NCBI GenBank assembly: GCA_964556395.1
Contig: CAZKVR010000003.1
Location: 48,779 to 112,778, forward strand
Length of the DNA stretch: 64,000 bases
Origin: WJKR01 sp964556395
GTDB taxonomy: Archaea; Nanobdellota; Nanobdellia; Woesearchaeales; WJKR01
Direction: 5' to 3'
The stretch's first letter is position 1. Each line of letters opens with the position of its first letter. The position numbers and the translations under genes are program-made. Below are positions 16,836 through 25,206 of this stretch, piece by piece. The notes beneath the pieces were generated by a model that saw only the letters and a program-made list of their open reading frames with translations, ran no database searches and was not told the origin of the DNA.

Positions 16836-17366
16836 TCAGTAGAGGATGGCGACGACTTTTCCGAGGATCTGGTCGGGCCGGACCTTGCCCGGGTCGTTGG
16901 CAGGGTTGTTGTCGCCCTTGAGGACGAAGTAGAGCCCTTGCTCGTCGGTGTCCTTGTGGACTATGCGGTGGATGATGATGGTGTCTCCGCGGCGGTAGCT
17001 GATGATGTCGCCTTCCTGGAGCTCTTCGGGCGGGACTTTTACGCGGACGGTGTTGGCGCCCTGGTCTAAGACAGGGTCCATGCTGTTCGTGTCGGTGAAC
17101 GTGCTCCATGTCGGGTCGTCAATGTCGATGTAGAATTCCCACTCGCTCTCGAGGCCTTCGAGACCTACCTCGACGCCGTCGCGGTAAACCCTGATCTGGT
17201 CTTCTTTCAGGGTGTCGCTCGGTGATGAGCGTTCCTTCGGTTGGCCTGACCACAACGGTTGTTCCGGGACCGGTACGTCGAGGGCTGCGCTGGCGACAAC
17301 CATAGTGGCTGCTCCTAGGCCGAAGGTGAGCGCCAGGACCACCACAGCAACGAATGTGTCATTCAT
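16836..17366 (-). CDS. Signal peptidase I, archaeal/ER type
   Basis: Membrane serine protease that removes signal peptides after Sec translocation. A 176-residue protein with one N-terminal transmembrane helix (about 5-27). The catalytic serine is in TNSMDP (S95) and the general base is histidine in IIIHRIV (H133), so it is the Ser-His archaeal/eukaryotic type rather than Ser-Lys. The following KGDNNPANDPG is the conserved box with the third aspartate. ATG at 17366 is chosen since TTTAAATTAG lies about 27 bp upstream, pointing to a leaderless mRNA. It fits the large number of exported proteins encoded nearby. Confidence 0.92.
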   Translation of the reverse strand: MNDTFVAVVVLALTFGLGAATMVVASAALDVPVPEQPLWSGQPKERSSPSDTLKEDQIRVYRDGVEVGLEGLESEWEFYIDIDDPTWSTFTDTNSMDPVLDQGANTVRVKVPPEELQEGDIISYRRGDTIIIHRIVHKDTDEQGLYFVLKGDNNPANDPGKVRPDQILGKVVAILY

Positions 17367-17441
17367 AAGTGGCAAAAGAATACGAGCTAATTTAAAAAAC
17401 TTTCTATAATTTGTCACTAGAAAGTAAAAAAAATAAGAGGT

Positions 17442-17897
17442 TTATTCTATGGTCAGCCTGACCTTCTCAGGATCATACTTCCAACCCTGCGGCAAACGAC
17501 CGGAACGCTTGTAATACTTAGCCAGACGACCGATCTTCGACTCCGTCAAACGGAGGCCGCGCTTCCCAGACTGATCCTGACGATTATCCTCGAGGTGCTT
17601 ACGAAGCAAGACCGCCTTACGGATGAGCGCCATCATATCCTCAGGAACTTCAGGCGCCAAGCCCTTGTCAACCAAGATACGAGCGATGCTCTTCTGCGTC
17701 ACGAGCTTGACATCAGGGATACCATACTCGTCACGCAAATACATGCCGATCTGCGAAGGCGACTTGCCCTCCTTAGCATACTTGACGATGAGAAGCTCAA
17801 CCTCCTTCGGCTTGTACTGCAACCAGCTCGGCGCAGCGAGCTTGGAAGGCTTGGTACTGCCACTCACGCCCTTATCACGACTATGCATACGTGCCAT
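17442..17897 (-). CDS. rps15: Small ribosomal subunit protein uS15
   Basis: Ribosomal protein that binds 16S rRNA helices in the central domain. The 151-residue archaeal/eukaryotic form has an N-terminal extension; MARMHSRDKGVSGSTKP is the typical archaeal start, followed by PSWLQYKPKEVE and, near the C-terminus, SGRLPQGWKYDP. The ATG at 17897 is used because the longer frame reads through the leader. The TTTAAAAAC box at about 17990-17998 implies a leader of roughly 70 nt with two inverted repeats, in contrast to most genes here. Confidence 0.97.
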   Translation of the reverse strand: MARMHSRDKGVSGSTKPSKLAAPSWLQYKPKEVELLIVKYAKEGKSPSQIGMYLRDEYGIPDVKLVTQKSIARILVDKGLAPEVPEDMMALIRKAVLLRKHLEDNRQDQSGKRGLRLTESKIGRLAKYYKRSGRLPQGWKYDPEKVRLTIE

Positions 17898-17911
17898 TCT
17901 TACACTACTCC

Positions 17912-17978
17912 CTCGGCAGAAACTGACGTTCGACCGAGCAAAGGCCAGCCGGAACCAGCCCCTCTCTAGCACGAGAGG
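17912..17978 (-). promoter_or_regulatory. Structured 5' leader of rps15
   Basis: On the transcribed (minus) strand the leader contains CCTCTC-GTGCTA-GAGAGG (17961-17978, 6-bp stem) and a second 5-bp repeat CTCGG/CCGAG (17912-17938). Two stem-loops just before the uS15 start are suggestive because bacterial S15 represses its own mRNA by binding a leader structure. No direct similarity to those bacterial elements was seen. Confidence 0.4.
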
Positions 17979-17993
17979 AAGCCACAACAGTTT

Positions 17994-18725
17994 TTAAAGG
18001 TTACGGGACTTCGCACGCCTGGCAGGAACCCAATCAGGCAAACCCTCATCACGATAGAACAACCCATCACCCGAAGGCACGGCAACACCCTGACGCTCAC
18101 CGAAGAGCCGGAGATACTCACACACCAAGCTCCGGCGCAGGAAGGCAGCCCCACCACCATCCCCAACCCTGAAGTAACGCCCAGCCCCATCCGACTTCAC
18201 GACCCGACCCAGCAACGAAGGCTCACCCCCAGGATCGAAAGGATCCTCAGGGCTGCGAGGGAACACCTCCTCATGGAAATCAATCATGTGCTCGCGCACC
18301 GCACGCTTGTACGAATTCACCACCAACCCAGGATTGGCGAGAGGTTTGAAAGACCCATCCAAAGCCCCAGAATCCACGGAACGACGCACATTCTGAGCCA
18401 GGTTGACGAACGACATGTACGCGCAGGCAAGAGTCCCAGGCACGCCGACCTCGGAACCGTAGGACGCGAAGGCAGGCGGCACCGCAAGCACCGTATAATC
18501 ACCGGTCACGACGAACAACCCACCCTCATGACTATGACGGTCGTAACGCACGCCATACCCCAACCCCCTGAACGACTCGAAGAAGGAAGACTTAGAGATG
18601 AGACGACGCAAAGGATAACCCTGTCGCTCGAACAACGAGAACAACTCATCCACCACGGAATCCTCTAAGGACGCCAACCGCCGCCGCGCCTGAAGATCGC
18701 TCAAGGAGAGGCCATGCCGCACCAT
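17994..18725 (-). CDS. Hypothetical protein (243 aa)
   Basis: I do not recognise this protein. It is soluble, mixed alpha/beta, with no membrane segment. Recurrent features are a DRHSHEGG motif near 61-68, GDYTVLAVPPAF near 74-85, and a glycine-rich GDGGGAAFLRR segment near 196-206. TTAATATA lies about 27 bp before the ATG, suggesting a leaderless transcript. Its coding strand is rich in G and T (38 of 60 bases in one sampled line), opposite to most neighbours, and its 3' end overlaps the promoter of rps15. Confidence 0.65.
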   Translation of the reverse strand: MVRHGLSLSDLQARRRLASLEDSVVDELFSLFERQGYPLRRLISKSSFFESFRGLGYGVRYDRHSHEGGLFVVTGDYTVLAVPPAFASYGSEVGVPGTLACAYMSFVNLAQNVRRSVDSGALDGSFKPLANPGLVVNSYKRAVREHMIDFHEEVFPRSPEDPFDPGGEPSLLGRVVKSDGAGRYFRVGDGGGAAFLRRSLVCEYLRLFGERQGVAVPSGDGLFYRDEGLPDWVPARRAKSRNL

Positions 18726-18819
18726 ACGCCCGAGAAGAAAACAACCACTATATTAATGTTACCTTCAAGGCGTGAAGACAACCACACATTTATAACATGG
18801 AAGGCATCACGAGAACCAC

Positions 18820-19431
18820 ATGAGCAAGTCACGCCTGGCAATCATCCTCTCAAAGCTCAAGCGCATCCCAGACCCGGACGTCGACATGGAACAATACCCG
18901 ACACCCTCTGAAGCGGCGGCCGCCATCCTCTGGGACGCGCACATGCGAGGGCTCATCGAAGGCAAACGGATACTCGACCTCGGCGCAGGGACAGGGATAC
19001 TCGGCATCGGAGCCCTACTCCTAGGAGCGAGCCACGTCACGTTCGTGGAGAAGGACGAACGGCTCAAGAAGCTCATCCGGGAGAACCTGAAGATAGCAGA
19101 CGCGGAAGAAGGAAGCTACGACATCGTGATAGGAGACGCGACCAAGTACGAAGGGTCGGCAGACCTCGTCCTCACCAACCCGCCGTTCGGCACGAAAGAA
19201 CCAGGCGCAGACCTACGATTCCTCGAAACAGCCTACGAAGCGGCACCGGAGTGCTACTCGTTCCACAAGACGAGCACGGACAACCACCTCCGGGAATGGC
19301 TAGTGAAGCGCAAACTACACCCGCTCCAAGGCATCAGGTTCACGTTCAACCTGCCGAACACGATGCGATTCCACGGCAAGAAAGCCCACCACGTCCAAGT
19401 CACGTGCTGGCACGCACGGAAAGATTTATAA
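18820..19431 (+). CDS. METTL5-like rRNA N6-adenine methyltransferase
   Basis: A 203-residue class I methyltransferase. DPDVDMEQYPTP (about 18-29) and NPPFGT (about 124-129) are hallmarks of the METTL5/archaeal RNA methyltransferase group, and DLGAGTGILG (52-61) binds SAM. Human METTL5 makes m6A in 18S rRNA; the archaeal orthologue probably modifies the equivalent 16S site. A TTTATAA box lies about 28 bp before the ATG. The stop codon is embedded in the TATA box of rpoL. Confidence 0.9.
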   Translation: MSKSRLAIILSKLKRIPDPDVDMEQYPTPSEAAAAILWDAHMRGLIEGKRILDLGAGTGILGIGALLLGASHVTFVEKDERLKKLIRENLKIADAEEGSYDIVIGDATKYEGSADLVLTNPPFGTKEPGADLRFLETAYEAAPECYSFHKTSTDNHLREWLVKRKLHPLQGIRFTFNLPNTMRFHGKKAHHVQVTCWHARKDL

Positions 19432-19455
19432 ATAACACACCGGTTCTGCACCACT

Positions 19456-19734
19456 ATGGAGATAGACGTCCTCGAACAGACCAAGAAACGGCTCGTGTTC
19501 AAGCTCGACGGCGGAGACCACACCCTGTGCAACGCCCTCAAAGACGAGCTATGGAACGACAAGGACGTCGAAGCGGCGTCGTACAACATCGACCACCCGC
19601 TCATCGGCACGCCGAAATTCATCATCCAGACCAACAGCAACCAGGAACCCGCCAAGGCGCTCACCAACGCGGCCAACCGCCTCAAACGGAAGAACAAGAC
19701 ATTCTCAGAAGCCGCAGCCAAGCTCAAACTATAA
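19456..19734 (+). CDS. rpoL: RNA polymerase subunit L (Rpb11-like)
   Basis: Small subunit that pairs with RpoD (Rpb3) to form the alpha-like platform for polymerase assembly. The 92 residues carry the family pattern GGDHTLCNALKDEL and a conserved YNIDHPLIGTPKF segment. The promoter GATTTATAAATAA overlaps the end of the METTL5-like gene, giving a leaderless mRNA. Downstream genes follow at short distances but each of the next two may have its own promoter. Confidence 0.96.
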   Translation: MEIDVLEQTKKRLVFKLDGGDHTLCNALKDELWNDKDVEAASYNIDHPLIGTPKFIIQTNSNQEPAKALTNAANRLKRKNKTFSEAAAKLKL

Positions 19735-19778
19735 AAAGAGCAAAAAGGCTTTAAACCACCACACCACGAGAGAGGGAT

Positions 19779-20123
19779 ATGACCTCGACCGGGACGTTCA
19801 AAGACCCGACAGGCACCACCAGACGGTTCCTCCTCTACGAAGGGAGCGACGACAGCCTCGAAGAGAAGCTACGGATAATCAAGAGCCACGTCTCGAGACC
19901 GACGGAGAAAGCCTACAACCTCTACCTCCCCAACGGCACGGCGAAGATACGGAAAGACAAACGCCAAGGACTACTCCTCCGGGACAGAGGCGGTTGCGCG
20001 AAGAACAACCACGGCTTCGGACTCATCGAAGGGACCTTCTACACCGCCACCTACGACGGCACCGGCGAAGAAGAAACCATACGATACATCATCGACCCAA
20101 CCCACCTCTACCACCCGAACTGA
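19779..20123 (+). CDS. Hypothetical protein (114 aa)
   Basis: A basic, soluble protein that I do not recognise. It has no membrane segment; it is rich in charged residues with a KIRKDKRQGLLLRDRGG central part and ends in HLYHPN. A CTTTAAACC box lies about 28 bp before its ATG. The AMMECR1 gene starts 6 bp after its stop, so the two are probably co-transcribed. Confidence 0.65.
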   Translation: MTSTGTFKDPTGTTRRFLLYEGSDDSLEEKLRIIKSHVSRPTEKAYNLYLPNGTAKIRKDKRQGLLLRDRGGCAKNNHGFGLIEGTFYTATYDGTGEEETIRYIIDPTHLYHPN

Positions 20124-20129
20124 ACCACC

Positions 20130-20666
20130 ATGCACCCGCTCGTACGACTAGCCAAGGACACGCTCAAGAACCTCTTCACGGACGAGGAGCCGGAGATGCC
20201 ACAAGGCCACGAGGACGAGCAAGGATGCTTCGTCACCCTCACGAAAGACGGAGAGCTACGAGGCTGCATCGGCTACGTGACGAGCGACAAACCACTCAAA
20301 GAAAGCGTGAAGGACGCGGCGGAAGCAGCCGCGAAGAACGACCCGCGGTTCCCACCCGTACGCGAGGAAGAACTGGAAGACATCACAGTCGAGGTGAGCG
20401 TGCTGAGCAAGCCGCGACGAGTCCAGACAGACGAACCAACCAAGAAACTACAAGCCTACAACCCGGGCGAGACCGGACTCATCATCCAACGAGGATGGAA
20501 GTCAGGGCTATTGTTGCCGCAGGTCTTCGACGAAGACACGCCAGCAGAAGAAGCGATGAGGATGACATGCCAGAAAGCAGGCCTGCCGCCCGACGCGTGG
20601 AAACAGCCGGAGACGAGCGTGTACACCTTCACAGCCACCGTACACGAGGAGAACGCAAAAGCTTAA
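20130..20666 (+). CDS. AMMECR1 domain protein
   Basis: A 178-residue single-domain protein of the AMMECR1 family, conserved in archaea and eukaryotes. The invariant LRGCIG motif is at 43-48, followed by the DPRFPPV region near 71-77 and IQRGWKSGLLLPQVF near 118-132. Its biochemical function is not established. In many archaea it lies near radical-SAM and MEMO genes, which are not present here. Co-directional with the preceding 114-aa gene, 6 bp apart. Confidence 0.93.
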   Translation: MHPLVRLAKDTLKNLFTDEEPEMPQGHEDEQGCFVTLTKDGELRGCIGYVTSDKPLKESVKDAAEAAAKNDPRFPPVREEELEDITVEVSVLSKPRRVQTDEPTKKLQAYNPGETGLIIQRGWKSGLLLPQVFDEDTPAEEAMRMTCQKAGLPPDAWKQPETSVYTFTATVHEENAKA

Positions 20667-20691
20667 AGGGAAGCGGCACCGAGGAAAGAAG

Positions 20692-21363
20692 ATGAACAAG
20701 CAGGCACAGGAAGAAGAGCACCGCAGGATCCGCGAAGAAGTCCTGCAAGAACCGCCGAAACCGCCGATGAGGCCCCGGACCAAGACGGCGATACTCTACC
20801 TCATCGGAGCAGCAATCCTCGTAAGCCTCACCCTCTGGGCCCTCCCGCCGGACGCGCTCCCGGTACGGGCGCAACAAGGCAAGATCCCCCCACTGGAGGA
20901 ATTCCAAAGCGGCATCGACCAAGGACCAGACATCCAAAGCGACAACATGGAAGCCTACGTCCTCCCCAACACCAGAGCCGTCAAGCACGTCGCAGCCACG
21001 GTCGTCACGCAAGCGTGCAGCCGGACCGACCAGGCATGCTACGCCGACGCACTCTTCTACTTCGTCAGGGACAACATCAAGTACGTCACAGACCCGGTGG
21101 ACGAGTACTACGAGACGCCCCACGAGACCCTCAGGACCGGAGCCGCGGACTGCGACGGCCACGCCATCCTGCTCTCAAGCCTGATGCGGAGCGTAGGCAT
21201 CCTGACGAGGTTCCACCACGAACCAAGACACGTCACGGTAGAAGCATGGCTGCCCCAAGACCACCTGTTCCGAAGCGAGTACGCGTACGAGTGGGTGCAC
21301 TACGACCCGACGTGCACGAGTTGCGAGCCCGGAGAGCGCATGCCTAACGCAAGACGCAGTTAG
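20692..21363 (+). CDS. Membrane-anchored transglutaminase-like protein
   Basis: A 223-residue protein with a short cytoplasmic tail, one transmembrane helix (about 32-50) and an extracytoplasmic transglutaminase-like papain-fold domain. The catalytic triad is visible: C154 in ADCDGHA, H180 in PRHVTVEAWLP and D205 in HYDPTC. Such proteins may be cysteine proteases or crosslinkers of surface proteins. Extra cysteines near 109-116 and 208-211 could form disulphides outside the cell. A CTTAAAGG box lies about 28 bp before ATG. The 3' end overlaps the convergent CBS gene by 20 bp. Confidence 0.85.
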   Translation: MNKQAQEEEHRRIREEVLQEPPKPPMRPRTKTAILYLIGAAILVSLTLWALPPDALPVRAQQGKIPPLEEFQSGIDQGPDIQSDNMEAYVLPNTRAVKHVAATVVTQACSRTDQACYADALFYFVRDNIKYVTDPVDEYYETPHETLRTGAADCDGHAILLSSLMRSVGILTRFHHEPRHVTVEAWLPQDHLFRSEYAYEWVHYDPTCTSCEPGERMPNARRS

Positions 21364-21898
21364 GACACACCATACGACCCTCGTTCTCGACAAGCCTGGT
21401 AGAATAATTGCCGCACGACTCGCAACGGCCGGACTCGCCGATCTCCGGGACCTCCGCCAAGAGCGGGCTGTCAGGCCTGATACCACGGAGCTCGATCCTA
21501 TCAGTGAGGAGTTCGAGGAGCTGGGGCTCTATCTTGAGGACGGTCGTCATGGTCAGGTAGCCGACGAGCGTGCCGTCCTCGAGGACGGGGAGGTGCCTGA
21601 TGTCATGCTTGTTCATCAGCTTGACCGCATCCACGACGTCAGCGCCGGGCGACACGGTAGTGAGGGAAGACGTCATTATATCGCTCACCGGACGGTCCAA
21701 CGGCAAGCCGCCGGCCGTCGCCTTGAACAAGAAATCCTTCGCCGTCACGATACCAGCCAGGTCGCCATCGTCCTTGACAAGAAGACTTCCGACCTCATAC
21801 TGCCTCATCAACTCAGCGCACGCACGTAGAGAATCAGAAGGGCCGCACGTGACGGGCTTCGTCGTCATGATGTCCGCAACAACATAGCCCGTCTTCAT
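21344..21898 (-). CDS. CBS-pair protein with C-terminal zinc ribbon
   Basis: A 184-residue protein: two CBS domains (about 6-60 and 70-125), seen from VADIMTTKPVTC and VSDIMTSSLTTVSPG, each followed by GxLVG/DLAGIVT, then a C-terminal zinc ribbon CESC...CPNC. CBS pairs usually bind adenosine nucleotides and sense energy state; the ribbon may contact nucleic acid or a partner. ATG at 21898 follows CAGGT and is preferred to the GTG at 21910. Neighbours give no further clue. Confidence 0.85.
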   Translation of the reverse strand: MKTGYVVADIMTTKPVTCGPSDSLRACAELMRQYEVGSLLVKDDGDLAGIVTAKDFLFKATAGGLPLDRPVSDIMTSSLTTVSPGADVVDAVKLMNKHDIRHLPVLEDGTLVGYLTMTTVLKIEPQLLELLTDRIELRGIRPDSPLLAEVPEIGESGRCESCGNYSTRLVENEGRMVCPNCVLR

Positions 21899-22028
21899 AC
21901 CTGAAACCACCTGTAATGGGCGAGCACGGCGGACTATTTAATGGTTTCGAAACAGGGAAAAGAACGGATAAAAAGAACTATTCTATCCTTTGCCAGAGAC
22001 CAGCGACGGCCGGAGAAAAAAAAGGTTT

Positions 22029-23963
22029 TCAGTAGTTCACCGAAATCTCGACGTCCTTGCCGAACACCTGGACGAGGTCGTCGAAGATGGGCTGCTTGAT
22101 GAACGCCCGCGACGGGATCTCCACCTTGGCGAGGGCGTGCTCCAACTCCTCCAAGGAAGACTGCCGGACCTTGCCGAGCGAGCCGTCAGCCTGGACCTCG
22201 GCCTTGCTGACATCCTTGTCCTCACGGTCGATGTCATGGATGATGAACGCTTGCTTGCCGAGCAGGACGACCTCACCGTACGTGTTGCCATGCTTGACCC
22301 GGATCTTGGTCCGCTCAAGCTCTCGGCCGCGGCGTCGCTGGAGGTGCTCGACGAGCGCCTTGACGAGCTCGCGAGACTTCTTCTTAGCCTTCTGCGCCTC
22401 AGCCTTGGTGAGCTTACCCTTCTGATACTCGTCCTTAGCCGCGATGACCTCTTCCAAGAGACGCGCGGTCTTGGCAGGGAGGGATCCCTTGTCAGTCAAG
22501 AACTCCTTGAAGGACTTGAGCAGGTCGGCGTCCTTCACCTTGTCGACGCCCTCGAAACGGAGGATGTCGCGCACCACGGTGGCGACGCTGTCGTACGACT
22601 CGAGGACAGTCTCCTTCTCCTTGAGCTCATCAATCTTCTCGAACAACGACTTGAGACGCTTGAGATACTTCTCAGAACCCTCTAACAAGTCGTCGATCTC
22701 CTTGCCGGAGACACCCTTCTTCGACCCGTGCTCGATCGTCTTACGAGTCTTGAGGACCTGCTCGAGGGTCTTGACGTACTCCTCCTCCAATATCTTCTCC
22801 TTCTTGACGAACAACTCGCGGAGGAGTTCCGGCGTCTCCTTCGGCGTCGGCGGAGGCACGCCATACAGCATGAGAGCCGCCTGGGACGGCGTGATCGTCG
22901 CCCAGAAGAAGTCGTCCACCCCGATATCCCTCAGTTTCCCCTTGATACGGTCGACCATCTGCTCGCCAGTGCTCATGAACATCTCGATGGCCTCGGGGGA
23001 CGGCTTGATACGACCCATCTTGAGGAGTTGCTTCCAAGGCATGAAGATACCCCGGTCGTAGAGAGGGATGCCATCCCGGAGGAAGGTGAAGATGATAGGG
23101 TTGGCCTCCTTGATGTTCTCCCAGAAGTCAGTGAGGATGTACACCTGGATGTTAAGCTTGTTCTCGATACCAGTCATCTTGCCGGCCTCGAAGCCCATGC
23201 TGACGATGATAGCACGGAGCTTGTCCTTGAGCTCGGCACGAGTCATCTTCTTGACGTCGGTGTCATCCACGACTATGAACACGTCGATGTCGGACTGGGG
23301 CGTCGCCCGTCCCTGGACGAGGGAGCCCGCGAGGACGTAGGAGACGATGTACTTCTCGAACTTCTTGATAACCATGGACTTGTGGAGCTCGGAGATCTTC
23401 AAGGCGGCGAGCATGCCCTTGTCATAGACAGGAGCGGCGTTGGCCACGAGTTGCAAGAGGTCGTACTTGGCATCATAACAGGACTGCCACAGCTCTGATA
23501 ATAGGATGGTCTGCGGGACGAGGTGCTTGTCGACCTCAGACGCCATCTTCTGGAAGACGCCGGAGAGCTTCTCCTTCAACTCCTCCTTCGACATCTTCGT
23601 GCTGTCCGTGTCATCCACGAGGACAAGAGCGTTGACTTGTTGCTCCAGGTCGTCCCGCTCCTGCTTGGAGAGCTTGCGCTCCTCATCCTGCTCGACCTGC
23701 TCCGGCTTGGACGGCGGGAGCAAGGCGATACCCATGACGTAATCCTCGAACTTGCCGAGCGCCTTCTTCTGGAACTTGTCCAGCATGACCTTGATATCCT
23801 CGAGGCGGTCCTTAGAAGCCGCAGGGAGGTCCTGCGGGAGGTTATCCAAGAGGTCGACGTGCTTCGGCGCGTCCTCCGTCTCAGGCTGCTTCTTAGGAGC
23901 AGGCTTCTTCTTGGCCGGAGCATTCTTGGAATCCTTCTTTGAACGAGAACTTTTCTTCACCAT
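22029..23963 (-). CDS. Tandem nucleotidyltransferase-domain protein
   Basis: A 644-residue protein. After a Lys/Pro-rich tail (1-35), a first nucleotidyltransferase-like domain (about 70-185) is followed by a second (about 195-300) with a complete GSLVQGRATPQSDIDVF motif (G213-S214, D225, D227). In the first copy the aligned catalytic aspartates are Q and N (QQVNALVLVDDTD), so it is probably inactive. The remainder is helical and charged, with an LRFEG-type helical bundle (about 440-560) and a small C-terminal domain. The nucleic acid or protein substrate is unknown. Apparently a single-gene unit. Confidence 0.8.
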   Translation of the reverse strand: MVKKSSRSKKDSKNAPAKKKPAPKKQPETEDAPKHVDLLDNLPQDLPAASKDRLEDIKVMLDKFQKKALGKFEDYVMGIALLPPSKPEQVEQDEERKLSKQERDDLEQQVNALVLVDDTDSTKMSKEELKEKLSGVFQKMASEVDKHLVPQTILLSELWQSCYDAKYDLLQLVANAAPVYDKGMLAALKISELHKSMVIKKFEKYIVSYVLAGSLVQGRATPQSDIDVFIVVDDTDVKKMTRAELKDKLRAIIVSMGFEAGKMTGIENKLNIQVYILTDFWENIKEANPIIFTFLRDGIPLYDRGIFMPWKQLLKMGRIKPSPEAIEMFMSTGEQMVDRIKGKLRDIGVDDFFWATITPSQAALMLYGVPPPTPKETPELLRELFVKKEKILEEEYVKTLEQVLKTRKTIEHGSKKGVSGKEIDDLLEGSEKYLKRLKSLFEKIDELKEKETVLESYDSVATVVRDILRFEGVDKVKDADLLKSFKEFLTDKGSLPAKTARLLEEVIAAKDEYQKGKLTKAEAQKAKKKSRELVKALVEHLQRRRGRELERTKIRVKHGNTYGEVVLLGKQAFIIHDIDREDKDVSKAEVQADGSLGKVRQSSLEELEHALAKVEIPSRAFIKQPIFDDLVQVFGKDVEISVNY

Positions 23964-24129
23964 GAGAGAGAACACCTCGCGTGCGGGTCCAGAGGACGCG
24001 TCATGACAAGACAGAAAGAACGATTATTTATAAAGGTTATGGGGTCTGAGACGGAAAAAACCGTCACCACCGAGAAAAGAAAAAATATATAAAACACAAG
24101 ATACAGACAGATACCATCAATATCAACAG

Positions 24130-24954
24130 ATGATACCCATGGCCGACAAGAAAAAAGAATCAAACGACGTCCCAGACGCCTTCGACAACAAGGAACTTGA
24201 AGGCATCATCAAAGGGTTTGGAGAGTACAAGAAAATAGAAGACAAGAAAGAATTCCCAAACCTAGAACTCAACCTCGCGAAAAGTTGGGAAGACAGCTAC
24301 CAGAACAACCTGAAAGAAAAGCTTGAGAAGAAGTTCAAAGATAAAGGGGGACTCGCTAAGAAGCTAGAGCAGCAAGACGAATCGGACCTCAAAGAAGTCG
24401 CCCATGACTTCTTCATGGAATACCTCGAGAACGCCCACAAGCATACCAACCACGACATAGAAAAAGGCTATCTCAACCGACTCAAAAATCTTATCAAAGA
24501 ACAAAAAACCAAAGGGAAAGACGCCTACAGCCTTTCATCAAGCATCTACCACAACCTCTTAGGCCTGAGAGAAAATGACAAAGAACACATGGACAACATC
24601 ATCAACTCGGCAATCGCCCAGCACATGACAGGGGCGGAGTTCCTCAACTACCTCCAAAACGAGATTAAAGGCGAGCACGTAGGGAGACACCGCCAAAGAG
24701 TGGAACGTGCCGAATTCGAGAAAAAAGTCGGCAACCACGACCCCATCAAATACCAAGCGGCAGTCGAGAAATTCATGAAGAACTACGACGCAAAAGTCGA
24801 TAACCACGGACTCTTCATGAGAGTAAACCCACAGAAAGCGTACCAAATATGGAAAAACCTCGAGCACGGATCAGAATTCGGCGAGAAATTCGACTACGAA
24901 AGCGTCGGCGTCAAGTACAAACCCATAAAGGCCCCGAAAGACGACAAGAAGTGA
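24130..24954 (+). CDS. Charged helical hypothetical protein (274 aa)
   Basis: A lysine/glutamate-rich, helical, soluble protein with no recognised domain. It ends in VGVKYKPIKAPKDDKK. A TATATAAAA box lies about 42 bp before the first ATG (24130); the second ATG, at 24139, is equally possible. A fragment resembling its C-terminus follows at 25000-25152, suggesting a past duplication. Base composition is somewhat more A-rich than its neighbours. Confidence 0.6.
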   Translation: MIPMADKKKESNDVPDAFDNKELEGIIKGFGEYKKIEDKKEFPNLELNLAKSWEDSYQNNLKEKLEKKFKDKGGLAKKLEQQDESDLKEVAHDFFMEYLENAHKHTNHDIEKGYLNRLKNLIKEQKTKGKDAYSLSSSIYHNLLGLRENDKEHMDNIINSAIAQHMTGAEFLNYLQNEIKGEHVGRHRQRVERAEFEKKVGNHDPIKYQAAVEKFMKNYDAKVDNHGLFMRVNPQKAYQIWKNLEHGSEFGEKFDYESVGVKYKPIKAPKDDKK

Positions 24955-24999
24955 ACCGGCAATAAAAACCCTTTCTCTAATTCTTCTCCTTATGAGAAC

Positions 25000-25152
25000 A
25001 CCATTCCCAACCATCACCCAGAAGACTATTGCGCCGACGGCCTGGACAAGAAACTTGACCCGAAGAAACACACCGAGAATCTCCACGAGAAGTTCGGCAT
25101 AGACTACAAGCCATTAGAAGCATCCAAGAAAGAAGACAAGAAAGCGGCTTGA
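25000..25152 (+). pseudogene. C-terminal remnant of a paralogue of the 274-aa gene
   Basis: In one frame this stretch encodes a C-terminal end, HEKFGIDYKPLEASKKEDKK, that aligns with FDYESVGVKYKPIKAPKDDKK of the preceding gene. There is no in-frame start codon and no homologous upstream part. It reads as the leftover 3' end of a duplicated copy. Confidence 0.45.
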
Positions 25153-25206
25153 GAATAAAAAAATAACTTCTTTTTTTTACAACACTTCTCACAACAAGGA
25201 AAGAAA

